Shown here piece after piece: positions 16,740 through 24,690 of a stretch of DNA of 64,000 bases. Below the pieces are notes generated by a model that was given only the letters and a program-made list of their open reading frames with translations, searched no databases and had not been told where the DNA came from. The stretch is from RBG-16-66-20 sp964564865. Lineage in GTDB: Bacteria; Pseudomonadota; Gammaproteobacteria; Burkholderiales; SG8-39. Location: positions 7,766 to 71,765 of the forward strand of contig CAZMDA010000011.1 in the NCBI GenBank assembly GCA_964564865.1, in the 5' to 3' direction. Position numbers and translations under genes: made by a program. The first letter of the stretch is position 1. Each line of letters opens with the position of its first letter.

Positions 16740-18116
16740 ATGCCCCACGCCCACACCCTCGACGGCGTCACCTGGCGCTTTCCCGACCTGAAGACGCTGC
16801 TGGCCCGCGCCTCCCCCCTGCGCTCGGGCGACGTCCTGGCCGGCGTCGCGGCCGCCACCGCCGAGGAACGCATGGCGGCGCGCCTGGCGCTGGCCGACCT
16901 GCCGCTCGCCGCGTTCCTCTCCGAATCCGTCATCCCCTACGAATCCGACGACGTCACGCGCCTGATCCTCGACAACCACGACCGCGCTGCCTTCGCGCCG
17001 GTGTCTGCGCTCACCGTGGGCGCGTTCCGCGAGTGGCTGCTCGAGGCCTCGCCCGAGTCCGTCACCGCCCTGGCCCGCGGCCTCACCCCCGAGATGGCCG
17101 CCGCGGTGTCCAAGCTCATGCGCAACCAGGACCTGATATCGGTTGCGCGCAAGTGCCGCGTGGTGACCCGGTTCAGGAACACGCTCGGCCTGCCCGGGCG
17201 CCTGTCGGTGCGCATCCAGCCCAACCACCCCACCGACGACGTGAAGGGCATCGCGGCCTCGATGCTGGAGGGCCTCGCCTACGGCTGCGGCGACGCGGTG
17301 ATCGGCATCAACCCGGCGGGCGACGGCCTGTCGGCGTTCCTGCCGCTGTGGCGCATGATGGACGAGCTCATCCGCCGCTTCGACATCCCCACCCAGTCCT
17401 GCGTCCTCACCCACGTCACCGGGCAAATCGAGGCGATCGGGCGCGGCGCGCCGGTGGACCTCGTCTTCCAGTCCATCGGCGGCACGCAGAAGACCAACGA
17501 GTCCTTCGGCGTCTCGCAGGCCTTGCTGCGCGAGGCGCTGGAGGCGGCGCGCTCGCTCAAGCGCGGCACGCTGGGCGCGAACGTCATGTACTTCGAGACC
17601 GGGCAGGGGAGCGCACTGTCGGCCAACGCGCACCACGGCTGCGACCAGCAGACGCTGGAAGCCCGCGCCTACGGCCTCGCACGCGCTTTTGATCCGCTGC
17701 TCGTCAACACCGTGGTCGGCTTCATCGGGCCGGAGTACCTGTACGACGGCAAGCAGATCGTGCGCGCCGGGCTGGAGGACCACTTCTGCGGCAAGCTGCT
17801 GGGCGTGCCGCTGGGCGTGGACGTCTGCTACACCAACCACGCCGAGGCCGACCAGGACGACATGGACACCCTGCTCACCCTGCTGGGGACGGCGGGGGTG
17901 ACCTACGTCATGGGCGTGCCGGGGGCGGACGACGTCATGCTCAACTACCAGAGCACCTCGTTCCACGACGCGCTCTACATGCGCGAGGTGATGGGCCTGA
18001 AGCGTGCGCCGGAGTTCGAGGCGTGGCTGGAACGCATGGGGATCGCGGGTGCCGACGGGCGGATCGCGGGCGAGGCGCCGCCGCGCCTGCTCGCCGCGGC
18101 GAGGGAGCTGGGGTGA
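16740..18116 (+). CDS. eutB: Ethanolamine ammonia-lyase large subunit
   Basis: A 458-residue EutB, the catalytic alpha subunit of adenosylcobalamin-dependent ethanolamine ammonia-lyase, which converts ethanolamine to acetaldehyde and ammonia. Clear family segments are RIQPNHPTDDVKGIAASMLEG, YGCGDAVIGINPAGD, VLTHVTGQIEAIGRGAP, MYFETGQGSALSANAHHGCDQ (substrate-binding Glu and Gln region) and HAEADQDDMDTLLTLLGTAG. The stop overlaps the GTG start of eutC. No microcompartment, EutA reactivase or acetaldehyde dehydrogenase gene is present nearby, so the enzyme would act free in the cytosol. Confidence 0.95.
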   Translation: MPHAHTLDGVTWRFPDLKTLLARASPLRSGDVLAGVAAATAEERMAARLALADLPLAAFLSESVIPYESDDVTRLILDNHDRAAFAPVSALTVGAFREWLLEASPESVTALARGLTPEMAAAVSKLMRNQDLISVARKCRVVTRFRNTLGLPGRLSVRIQPNHPTDDVKGIAASMLEGLAYGCGDAVIGINPAGDGLSAFLPLWRMMDELIRRFDIPTQSCVLTHVTGQIEAIGRGAPVDLVFQSIGGTQKTNESFGVSQALLREALEAARSLKRGTLGANVMYFETGQGSALSANAHHGCDQQTLEARAYGLARAFDPLLVNTVVGFIGPEYLYDGKQIVRAGLEDHFCGKLLGVPLGVDVCYTNHAEADQDDMDTLLTLLGTAGVTYVMGVPGADDVMLNYQSTSFHDALYMREVMGLKRAPEFEAWLERMGIAGADGRIAGEAPPRLLAAARELG

Positions 18117-18865
18117 AGGTGTCTGCCTTTGCCGCCCTTCGCGCGCTCACGCCGGCGCCCATCGGACTCGGGCGAGCGGGGAGCGGCGTGCCGACCTCGG
18201 AGCTGCTCGGCTTCGGCCTCGCGCATGCGCGGGCGCGGGATGCGGTGCATCGGGCGCTGGACGTCGCGCCGGTGGTGGAGGGGTTGATGGGCCTGGGGCT
18301 GGCGCCGGTGGTGGCGCGGAGCGCGGCGGAAGATCGCGCGACCTACCTGCGGCGGCCGGACCTGGGGCGGCGGCTCGCGGACGGCCAGGCCATTCCAAAG
18401 TGTGGAAATGACCTCGGCCTCGTCGTCGCCGACGGGCTGTCCGCTCTGGCCGTCGAGCGGCACGCGGTGCCGTTGATCAGCGCCCTGATCGCGCTCGCGC
18501 CGCAGCGCTGGGCCGGCGCGGGCTGCGTGGTGGCGCTGCAGGGACGCGTCGCGCTGGGCGACGGCATCGGCGCGGCCATGGGCGCGAAGCTGGTGGTGGT
18601 GCTGATCGGCGAGCGGCCGGGCCTTTCGTCGCCCGACAGCCTGGGCGCCTACCTCACCTGGGCGCCGCGGGTGGGGCGGGTGGATGCGGAACGCAACTGC
18701 GTCTCCAACATCCGGCCCCAGGGCTTGGGCTACGAGGCCGCCGCGCGGCGCGTGGATTGGCTGGCGGCCGCGGGCTTGGCGCGGGGGCTTACGGGCGTGG
18801 CGTTGAAGGACGAGAGCGGGATCGAGAATCAGGGACAGACCACGATTTCCGGCCCTCGCGGGTAG
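18113..18865 (+). CDS. eutC: Ethanolamine ammonia-lyase small subunit, C-terminus formed by a REP-like repeat
   Basis: A 250-residue EutC (GTG start overlapping the eutB stop). It forms the heteromer with EutB and helps bind cobalamin. Family segments include RPDLGRRLADGQA, DLGLVVADGLSALAVERHAVPLI, QGRVALGDGIGAAMGAKLVVVLIGERPGLSSPDSLGAYLTW and ERNCVSNIRPQGLGYEAAA. The usual end LTGVALKDES is followed by about 15 residues (GIENQGQTTISGPRG) encoded by a copy of the GGGACAGACCACGATTT repeat. The repeat has therefore displaced the original stop codon. The extra tail is probably harmless because it follows the last conserved segment. Confidence 0.9.
   Translation: MKVSAFAALRALTPAPIGLGRAGSGVPTSELLGFGLAHARARDAVHRALDVAPVVEGLMGLGLAPVVARSAAEDRATYLRRPDLGRRLADGQAIPKCGNDLGLVVADGLSALAVERHAVPLISALIALAPQRWAGAGCVVALQGRVALGDGIGAAMGAKLVVVLIGERPGLSSPDSLGAYLTWAPRVGRVDAERNCVSNIRPQGLGYEAAARRVDWLAAAGLARGLTGVALKDESGIENQGQTTISGPRG
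18826..18848 (+). repeat. REP-like element inside the 3' end of eutC
   Basis: A copy of the dispersed motif (AATCAGGGACAGACCACGATTT) read in frame as part of the EutC C-terminus. It is followed 20 bp later, in the same orientation, by the palindromic box at 18869, after the eutC stop. Confidence 0.85.
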
Positions 18866-18868
18866 GGC

Positions 18869-18890
18869 AAATGTGCACGATCGGTTACAT
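18869..18890 (+). repeat. Palindromic box, copy 2 (next to higBA)
   Basis: AAATGTGCACGATCGGTTAC-AT, second copy of the box. It lies between eutC and the end of the XRE antitoxin gene (40 bp away). Same orientation as the other three copies. Confidence 0.8.
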
Positions 18891-18930
18891 CGCGGGGCGC
18901 TGCAGGCCCTGACGGCACGCCTTGCCGGCG

Positions 18931-19251
18931 CTACTCCCGCGCCGCGACTTCCGCGAAGTTCGAGATCTTCACGTCTCCATCCGGGAACCGCGCGACGATC
19001 TCCAGCTCACCGCCCATGGCGCGGATGTGCGAGCGCAGGGTGCTGATGTACATGTCCGTGCGGCGCTCGAGCTTCGAGATGCTCGCCTGGCGCACGTGCA
19101 GCGTGGCGGCCAGCGTTTCCTGCGACAGGCCGCGGGCGTGGCGCAATTCCTGGAGCGGCATTTCGGCAAGCATCGCTTCCGTGCGGGCCTTTGCGCGTGC
19201 TTGTGCCGCCGGGGACATCTTCGCTGTCAGTTCGCTGAATTTTCTAGCCAT
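18931..19251 (-). CDS. XRE-family antitoxin (HigA-like)
   Basis: A 106-residue helix-turn-helix antitoxin. The XRE/Cro HTH is ELRHARGLSQETLAATLHVRQASISKLERR (about residues 36-65), followed by an extension typical of HigA2-like antitoxins (YISTLRSHIRAMGGELEIVARFPDGD). It is the second gene of a toxin-first pair and overlaps the toxin stop by 8 bp. It should bind its own promoter and neutralise the upstream RelE-like toxin. Confidence 0.88.
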   Translation of the reverse strand: MARKFSELTAKMSPAAQARAKARTEAMLAEMPLQELRHARGLSQETLAATLHVRQASISKLERRTDMYISTLRSHIRAMGGELEIVARFPDGDVKISNFAEVAARE

Positions 19252-19615
19252 CGTCGATCAAACCTTCCTTTCCCAGTTCGGCAATATGCTCGTCGTAAAG
19301 CCGGTCCGCCAGCGGTACGAACTCGTCATACCAGCGAGGGTTGCCGGTCTTGTCTCCGCCGATCAACAGGATCGCCGTACGCCGCGGATCGAACGCATAC
19401 AGGACGCGAATTGGACGTCCCTTGTGCTGGATCCGAAGTTCCCGCATGCGCGGGTGCTTCGAACTTCCGATACCGGAGCTGTACGGATGGCCGAGCTGGG
19501 GGCCGTGTATTCGCAGCAAACCCACAGAAGCGAAGACGGAGACCTGCTGGGCCTCGGTCAACACGTCCCACCAGGCGCCGAACTCATCCGTGTACTCGAC
19601 CTCCCACTGCGCCAT
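19244..19615 (-). CDS. RelE/HigB-like toxin
   Basis: A 123-residue toxin of the RelE superfamily, phage Gp49/HigB type. Family features are WEVEYTDEFGAWWDVL at the start, LGHPYSSGIGSSKHPRMRELRIQHKGRPIRVLYAFDPRRTAILLIGGDKTG in the core, and a closing helix with DEFVPLADRLYDEHIAEL. Such toxins cleave mRNA on the ribosome. Toxin-before-antitoxin order with overlap is the higBA arrangement. Ordinary full-length copy. Confidence 0.88.
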   Translation of the reverse strand: MAQWEVEYTDEFGAWWDVLTEAQQVSVFASVGLLRIHGPQLGHPYSSGIGSSKHPRMRELRIQHKGRPIRVLYAFDPRRTAILLIGGDKTGNPRWYDEFVPLADRLYDEHIAELGKEGLIDDG

Positions 19616-19706
19616 GCAATATAGCCTTCGAGGAATATGCCGTCAAGGGAATAGTCGGTGCTGCCGACTCCCCTTCACCAACGCCTCGGCTGGCCATGGG
19701 ATGACG

Positions 19707-19793
19707 TTACTTCTCCTGCAGGCTCCGCCGGTACGCCCACTCGATCAGTTCCTCGTCCCGCGCGGCCTGCGTGCAGGGCCGGCCCGGCCGGAT
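19707..19793 (-). pseudogene. Possible C-terminal gene remnant
   Basis: On the minus strand a short frame reads ...CTQAARDEELIEWAYRRSLQEK and stops at 19707. It has protein-like composition but no start, and is cut by the LysR gene end at 19794. It may be the last codons of a lost gene. I do not recognise the family. The rest of the 19616-19793 spacer shows nothing further. Confidence 0.2.
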
Positions 19794-20699
19794 TCATAGC
19801 CTTTCGCAGAGCGCCGTGATCCGCTCCCTGAACCATCGATGCGCCGGTGCGGCGCTGTTTGCCCTGTTCCAGCTCATGTAGATCGGCAGGTCCGCAACCT
19901 CGAAGGGCAGCTTCGCCATCCGCAGGTCATAGTGCTCGGCGAGCGCGAGAGCAACGCGGCGGGGTACTGTCGCGACATAGTCGGTTTGCAGCAGCACCGC
20001 TGGAATGGACAGGTAGTGCGGCACCTCCATGGCGATGTCGCGCTCGTGGCCGAGCCGCTTCAGCGCCAGCGCGACGATGGCCGCGCCCGGCGCGCTTCGA
20101 TTGAACGCGACGTGCTGGAGCGACAGGTACGTTTCCAGGGTCAGGCCGTCGGCCATGCGTGGATGGTCGCGGCGCGACATGACCACACGGGGTTCGCTCA
20201 GGAGGTGCTGCACCTCAAGCTCGTCGCCCTCCAGCGGGATGTAGTCGAACGCGAAGTCGACCGTCCCGCGCCGGACCTGCTCGATGGCCGCGCGTGCGCG
20301 CTCGGTGGCGACGCGCACGCGGACCCCGGGTGCAGACTGAGAGAGCCAGTTCATGAGACGCGGCAGGATCACGATCTCGCCCACATCCTCCGTCGCGACC
20401 GTGAAGCTGACGCGGGCGGTGCGGAAATCGAAGCGATCGTCGCCCGCGAGCCCTGCCTGCAGCAGGTCGAGCGCCTGGCGAACCGGCTTGGCCAGTTCGC
20501 GCGCGCGGGCGGTCGGCTCCATGCCCCGGCCTCGACGTTCGAACAACGGGTCACCCAGCGCCCCGCGCAGGCGGGCGAGGGCATTGCTGACCGCGGGCTG
20601 GCTCATGCCGATCCGGTCGGCCGCCCGAGTCAGGTTCCCGTCCGTGAACACCGCGTCGAAGACGACGAGGAGGTTGAGGTCGAAGGATCTAAGATTCAC
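19794..20699 (-). CDS. LysR-family transcriptional regulator
   Basis: A 301-residue LysR-type regulator. The N-terminal winged HTH contains GNLTRAADRIGMSQPAVSNALARLRGALGDPLFERRGRGMEPT (about residues 21-63). The C-terminal part is the LysR substrate-binding domain, which would sense a small carboxylic metabolite. It diverges from the beta-keto acid cleavage operon with 64 bp between starts, and that AT-rich gap holds a TATCA-N10-TGATA dyad. It very likely regulates that operon and itself. The effector is unknown. Confidence 0.92.
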   Translation of the reverse strand: MNLRSFDLNLLVVFDAVFTDGNLTRAADRIGMSQPAVSNALARLRGALGDPLFERRGRGMEPTARARELAKPVRQALDLLQAGLAGDDRFDFRTARVSFTVATEDVGEIVILPRLMNWLSQSAPGVRVRVATERARAAIEQVRRGTVDFAFDYIPLEGDELEVQHLLSEPRVVMSRRDHPRMADGLTLETYLSLQHVAFNRSAPGAAIVALALKRLGHERDIAMEVPHYLSIPAVLLQTDYVATVPRRVALALAEHYDLRMAKLPFEVADLPIYMSWNRANSAAPAHRWFRERITALCERL

Positions 20700-20723
20700 G
20701 ATGATGATGACTCATATAAAGAT

Positions 20724-20743
20724 TATCAATCTCGGGAATGATA
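20724..20743. promoter_or_regulatory. Probable LysR operator
   Basis: TATCA-N10-TGATA, a dyad of the T-N11-A type used by LysR proteins, in the short AT-rich divergent region between the LysR gene and the beta-keto acid cleavage operon. The local A/T content stands out against the GC-rich surroundings. Confidence 0.6.
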
Positions 20744-20763
20744 CACACGGTTAGCGTTTCGGT

Positions 20764-21687
20764 ATGCCCCAGCCGCTCATCATCGAGGTCGCGGTCAACG
20801 GCGCCGTCAGCAAGGTGCGCAACCCGAACGTCCCGCAATCGGTGGACGAACTGCATGCCTGCATCGGCGCGTGCGTCGAAGCCGGCGCATCGGTCGTTCA
20901 CGTGCATGCGGGCGCGCCTGTGGTGGGAGGACGCGCCGCGCACGACGCGGGCGCGTATGCCGAGCTTTTCCGCCGGGTCGAGCGAAGCCATCCCGGCGTG
21001 CTCCTCTACCCGACGCTTCCGGGTGGAGGCATCGGCATGGACATGCAGCAACGCTATGCCCACGTCGATTCCCTGCGTGCCGCAGGCCTTCTTCGAGTTG
21101 CGCCGATCGATCCCGGCACCATGAACTACGGGGTGAAGGACGACAGCGGCCGTCCGCCGGTGCACGACGCGGTGTACCAGAACACCTACGCCGACGTCGA
21201 CTTCGCGTTCGCCTACTGCCGGGCGCACCGGATCGGCTGCACGATGTCGGTCTTCGAGCCGGGATTCCTGCAGCTGGTGCTTGCGCACAAGGCCGCCGGC
21301 AGCCTGCCTGGCGCCTCGATCGTGAAGCTCGAGTTCGCCTCGGGCAGGCGCCTGTTCGGGCTGCCGCCGACCACGGCCTCGCTGAAGGCCTATCTAGGGA
21401 TGCTGGGCGCCACGGCGTTGCCGTGGATGCTTGCGGTCCGCGATGGCGATGCTGCCGCCACCTTGGGTCGCGAGGCGATCGGGCTCGGCGGGCATGTGCG
21501 CGTGGGCATCGAGGACTACGGGGGGGCGCGAACACCCCGGAACGAGGAACTCGTCGCGGAGATCGCGTCCATGGCGCGCCGCGCCGGCCGGCCGCCAGCC
21601 AACGCAAGGGACGCGGCGCGGATACTTGGCCTTCCGGATGCCGGGGAGGCCGTCGAACGTCGTACTGCAAACGGAGGGAAACCATGA
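20764..21687 (+). CDS. Beta-keto acid cleavage enzyme (BKACE/DUF849), copy 1
   Basis: A 307-residue enzyme of the 3-keto-5-aminohexanoate cleavage (Kce/DUF849) family. These Zn-dependent TIM barrels condense a beta-keto acid with acetyl-CoA to give a new CoA ester and acetoacetate. Metal-ligand and family segments are IIEVAVNGA, GASVVHVHAGAP, APIDPGTMNYGVKD, SIVKLEFASG and GGHVRVGIEDY. It is the first gene of a four-gene operon. Its stop overlaps the ATG of the binding protein gene (ATGA), with GGAGGG just upstream. The particular keto acid is unknown. Confidence 0.88.
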   Translation: MPQPLIIEVAVNGAVSKVRNPNVPQSVDELHACIGACVEAGASVVHVHAGAPVVGGRAAHDAGAYAELFRRVERSHPGVLLYPTLPGGGIGMDMQQRYAHVDSLRAAGLLRVAPIDPGTMNYGVKDDSGRPPVHDAVYQNTYADVDFAFAYCRAHRIGCTMSVFEPGFLQLVLAHKAAGSLPGASIVKLEFASGRRLFGLPPTTASLKAYLGMLGATALPWMLAVRDGDAAATLGREAIGLGGHVRVGIEDYGGARTPRNEELVAEIASMARRAGRPPANARDAARILGLPDAGEAVERRTANGGKP

Positions 21688-22664
21688 CGCACGCACGAAA
21701 CCTTGTTCGTTCGATCCTGATCGCGGCCACGGCGGCGCTGCTCCCCGCCTGGGCAGCCGCGCAAACGGCGTGGCCGGACAAGCCGGTGAAGATCATCCTG
21801 CCGTTCCCGCCCGGAGGCTCGACCGACCTGCTCGCGCGCGAGATCGCGCAGGGCTTCACCGCCGCGTTCGGACAGAACTTCCTGGTCGAGAACCGCCCGG
21901 GCGCGGCCAGCACGGTGGGCACCGCGGCGGTGGCGAAGTCGGCGCCGGATGGATACACGTGGCTCTTCACGAGCAGCCACTACGCCATCATCGCGAGCCT
22001 GTACCGCAAGCTTCCCTACGACCCGCGCAAGGACCTCGTCCCGGTGTCGATGGTCGCCAACGTGCCCGTGATCCTCGTGGTGAACCCGTCGGTTTCCGCC
22101 AAGTCGGTTCCCGAACTGATTGCGCTGGCGAAGGCGCAGCCCGGCAAGCTGAACTTCGCCTCCTCGGGCAGCGGCGGCGTGGCGCACCTCTCCGGCGAAC
22201 TGTTCAACGCCATGGCCGGCGTGTCCATGAACCACGTGCCCTACAAGGGCGGCGCGCCGGCCATGCAGGACCTGCTGGGCGGCCACGTGCAGGTCATGTT
22301 CGACGCCATCTCCACGTCGCTGCCGCACATCAAGACCGGCAAGCTGCGCGCCCTGGCCTGGACCGGAAAGGCACGCTCGCCGATCCTGCCGGAGCTGCCT
22401 ACGATCGCGGAAGCCGGCGTGCCGGGGTATGCCTCCGCGGCGTGGTTCGCCATGTTCGCTCCCGCGGGCACCCCGCCGGAGGCCATCCGCAAGGTTGCCG
22501 CCGAAGTTCGCCGGATCGTCAACCAGCCCGACGTCCGCGAGCGCCAGCTGGGCCTGGGGTTGGAGATGGTCGGCTCGACCCCGGAGGCGTTCAAGTCCAT
22601 CCTGGACGAGGAGATCGCGAAGTGGGCGAAGGTGATCCAGGACGCGAAGGCGCAGCAGGACTGA
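21684..22664 (+). CDS. TctC/Bug-family periplasmic binding protein
   Basis: A 326-residue tripartite tricarboxylate transporter receptor. It has a signal peptide (ILIAATAALLPAWAAAQ), then the family segments WPDKPVKIILPFPPGGSTDLLAR, NRPGAASTVGTAAVAKSAPDGYT, NFASSGSGGVAHLSGELF and HVPYKGGAPAMQDLLGG. These proteins capture carboxylates in the periplasm for a TctAB permease. No tctA or tctB gene lies in the window, so it is an orphan receptor. It sits between two carboxylate-degrading enzymes and probably binds the operon's substrate. Confidence 0.93.
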   Translation: MTHARNLVRSILIAATAALLPAWAAAQTAWPDKPVKIILPFPPGGSTDLLAREIAQGFTAAFGQNFLVENRPGAASTVGTAAVAKSAPDGYTWLFTSSHYAIIASLYRKLPYDPRKDLVPVSMVANVPVILVVNPSVSAKSVPELIALAKAQPGKLNFASSGSGGVAHLSGELFNAMAGVSMNHVPYKGGAPAMQDLLGGHVQVMFDAISTSLPHIKTGKLRALAWTGKARSPILPELPTIAEAGVPGYASAAWFAMFAPAGTPPEAIRKVAAEVRRIVNQPDVRERQLGLGLEMVGSTPEAFKSILDEEIAKWAKVIQDAKAQQD

Positions 22665-22677
22665 GCGGGCGCGGGCC

Positions 22678-23565
22678 GTGGACGCGAAGAAGGTCATCAT
22701 CGAGGCGCGCCTGAACGAATGGGTGACGCGGGAAGAGAGCCCGCACGTGCCGTGGAATCCGGAGGAAATCGCCGCCGACGCGCAAGCCTGCCGCGAGGCG
22801 GGCGCCTCGATCGTGCATTTCCACGTGCGCCGGCCGGATGGCTCGCCCTCGCATGAGCCGGCGCTGTATGCCGAGGCGGTGCGGGGCATCCGCAGGCGCA
22901 GCGACATCCTGATCCACCCGACGCTGGCCGGCGTGATCACGGCCGATGCCGCCGAGCGCATCGCGCCGCTGGAGCAGATGTGCCGCGACCCGGCGACCCG
23001 CCCTGACTTCGCGCCGATGGACATGGGCAGCACGAACCTGGATGTCTACGACGCCGCGGCGAAGCGCTTCCGCACCGACCGCAAGGTCTACGCCAATTCG
23101 ATCCACACCCTTTCCTTCCTCGGCGAGCGCATTCGCGGCGCCGGCCTGAAGGAGCTGCTCTGCGTCTGGACCGTTCCCTGCCTGCGCACCATCGACGCGT
23201 TCCTGGACTGCGGCAAGCTGGCGGAGCCGGCGCTCGCCTGTCTCGTCCTGAGTGAAGGGGGGATCGTGGGCGGGCACCCCGGCACGATCGCGGGCCTGGA
23301 GTCGCTGCTCGCCTTCATGCCGGCGCGGCGGCGCATAGAGTGGTCGGTGTGCTGCCGCGAAGGCAATGTGTTCCCTGTCGCCGCGGCCGCGCTGGCGCGG
23401 GGCGGGCATGTGTCCATCGGCCTGGGCGACTACCGCTACCCGGAACTGGGCCAGCCGACCAATGCGGACCTGGTCCGGGAGGTTGTCCGCCTGGCGCGCC
23501 TCGTGGGCCGCGAGCCCGCGACGCCTGCCGAGACCAGGGCCATGCTTGGAATGGAGGGCAGATGA
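22678..23565 (+). CDS. Beta-keto acid cleavage enzyme (BKACE/DUF849), copy 2
   Basis: A 295-residue second member of the DUF849 family, with GTG start. Recognisable parts are VIIEARLNEWVTREESPHVPWNPEEIAADA, GASIVHFHVRRPDG (metal-binding His pair), PDFAPMDMGSTNLDVYD, and RGGHVSIGLGDYRYPELGQPTNADLV near the end. It differs strongly from copy 1, so the two probably act on different intermediates or form separate steps. The stop overlaps the start of the aldolase gene by ATGA. Confidence 0.88.
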   Translation: MDAKKVIIEARLNEWVTREESPHVPWNPEEIAADAQACREAGASIVHFHVRRPDGSPSHEPALYAEAVRGIRRRSDILIHPTLAGVITADAAERIAPLEQMCRDPATRPDFAPMDMGSTNLDVYDAAAKRFRTDRKVYANSIHTLSFLGERIRGAGLKELLCVWTVPCLRTIDAFLDCGKLAEPALACLVLSEGGIVGGHPGTIAGLESLLAFMPARRRIEWSVCCREGNVFPVAAAALARGGHVSIGLGDYRYPELGQPTNADLVREVVRLARLVGREPATPAETRAMLGMEGR

Positions 23566-24365
23566 AGCCAAGGCAGAACAAGGTGCACGCCAGGCGCGCC
23601 GCGGGCGGCGCCGCGATGGGCGTGAACATCCAGACCACCAGCCCGGAGAACGTCGAGATGGCGGGCGCGGCCGGCTACGACTTCGTCATCATCGACTGCG
23701 AGCACGGCGTGATGTCGATGGATCGCACCATCGAGATGCTGCGCGCGGCCGACGCCACCGGGGTGACGCCGGTCGTGCGCGTGCCGGACCAGGCGCCGGG
23801 CTCGATCATGCGGGCTCTCGACGCAGGGGCGATGGGCGTCATCGTTCCGGGCGTGAGCACGCGGGCGCAGGCCGAGGCCGTGGTGGCGGCGGCGAAGTTC
23901 CGCACCCGCGAGACGGCCGGTGCGCGCGGCGCCTGCCCCAGCACGCGCGCCAACTGGCACCTGGTCCAGGACTGGCCCGCGTTCGTGCGCTGGTCGAACG
24001 TGGAGACCATGGTCTGGCTCCTCGTCGAGAGCCCCGAGGGCGCGGCCAACATCGACGACATCCTGCAAGTGCCGGGCATCGATGCCATCGTCCCGGGCCC
24101 GTTCGACCTCGCGCAGGCGATGGGCCACAACGGCGACATGCGCCATCCGGAGGTGGTGGCCGCGCTGGAGAAGGTGGTGCACGGCGCGCGCCGCCGCAAC
24201 GTCGAGACCATCGCGGTGCTGCTCGCCTCCAATGACGCGGACCTGCGGCAGGAGACCGCCTTCTGGCGCGGGATGGGCGCGACCGCGTTCTGGGTGGGCG
24301 GCGACCGGCGCATGTTCACGGTCGCGCTGCGCCAGCGCATGGCGCAGGTGCAGGCGAGCCTCTGA
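23562..24365 (+). CDS. HpcH/HpaI-family aldolase
   Basis: A 267-residue class II (metal-dependent) aldolase of the HpaI / 2-keto-3-deoxy-L-rhamnonate aldolase family. It has FVIIDCEHGVMSMD with the catalytic His, VVRVPDQAPGSIMRALDAGAMGVIVPGVSTRAQAE, LVESPEGAANIDDILQVPGIDAIVPGPFDLAQAMG, and FWVGGDRRMFTVALRQR at the end. Such enzymes split 4-hydroxy-2-keto acids into pyruvate and an aldehyde. Last gene of the operon. With the BKACE enzymes it points to breakdown of a branched or hydroxy-keto acid; the precise substrate is not evident. Confidence 0.87.
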   Translation: MKPRQNKVHARRAAGGAAMGVNIQTTSPENVEMAGAAGYDFVIIDCEHGVMSMDRTIEMLRAADATGVTPVVRVPDQAPGSIMRALDAGAMGVIVPGVSTRAQAEAVVAAAKFRTRETAGARGACPSTRANWHLVQDWPAFVRWSNVETMVWLLVESPEGAANIDDILQVPGIDAIVPGPFDLAQAMGHNGDMRHPEVVAALEKVVHGARRRNVETIAVLLASNDADLRQETAFWRGMGATAFWVGGDRRMFTVALRQRMAQVQASL

Positions 24366-24471
24366 CGGGGATCCGGCGGACCGGATCATCGTCGCGACCG
24401 CGCGCGCCCATGCCCTGCCGCTGGCCACGCACGACGGCGCCATCCGCCGCTCCGCCGCTCCCGGGCGGTGA
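24364..24471 (+). pseudogene. VapC/PIN-domain toxin remnant
   Basis: Directly after the aldolase stop, an uninterrupted frame without a start reads DPADRIIVATARAHALPLATHDGAIR and stops at 24471. This matches the last third of VapC-type PIN ribonucleases, whose fourth acidic site lies in the T-x-D pattern (THD here). The N-terminal two thirds and any antitoxin are absent. It is therefore a truncated toxin relic, 63 bp before a palindromic box. Confidence 0.65.
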
Positions 24472-24534
24472 GGATCTGGCGGCCGTCAGACCAGGCTCTT
24501 CCCATGAGCCCCCCGCCGGGTACGCTGGCCCGCC

Positions 24535-24558
24535 AAATGTGCACGATCGGTAACATTT
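24535..24558 (+). repeat. Palindromic box, copy 3 (next to vapC remnant)
   Basis: The most symmetric copy: AAATGT-GCA-CGATCG-GTA-ACATTT, with outer and central blocks perfectly palindromic (9 of 12 base pairs). It lies in the 219-bp gap between the vapC remnant and the M48 protease gene. No REP-like partner is seen next to this copy. The rest of the gap holds no other recognisable feature. Confidence 0.85.
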
Positions 24559-24690
24559 CCGCCCGCTGAGGGCGTTCGCCCGCCGGCGCCGCTCTCCAAC
24601 GATCGGATTCCGAGATCGCGCCTGCCGCAGTGCAGTACGGGCCGCGCGCCTGATTACGGTATTTTCGGGGTTCAAGCTTCGGGGAGGTCC

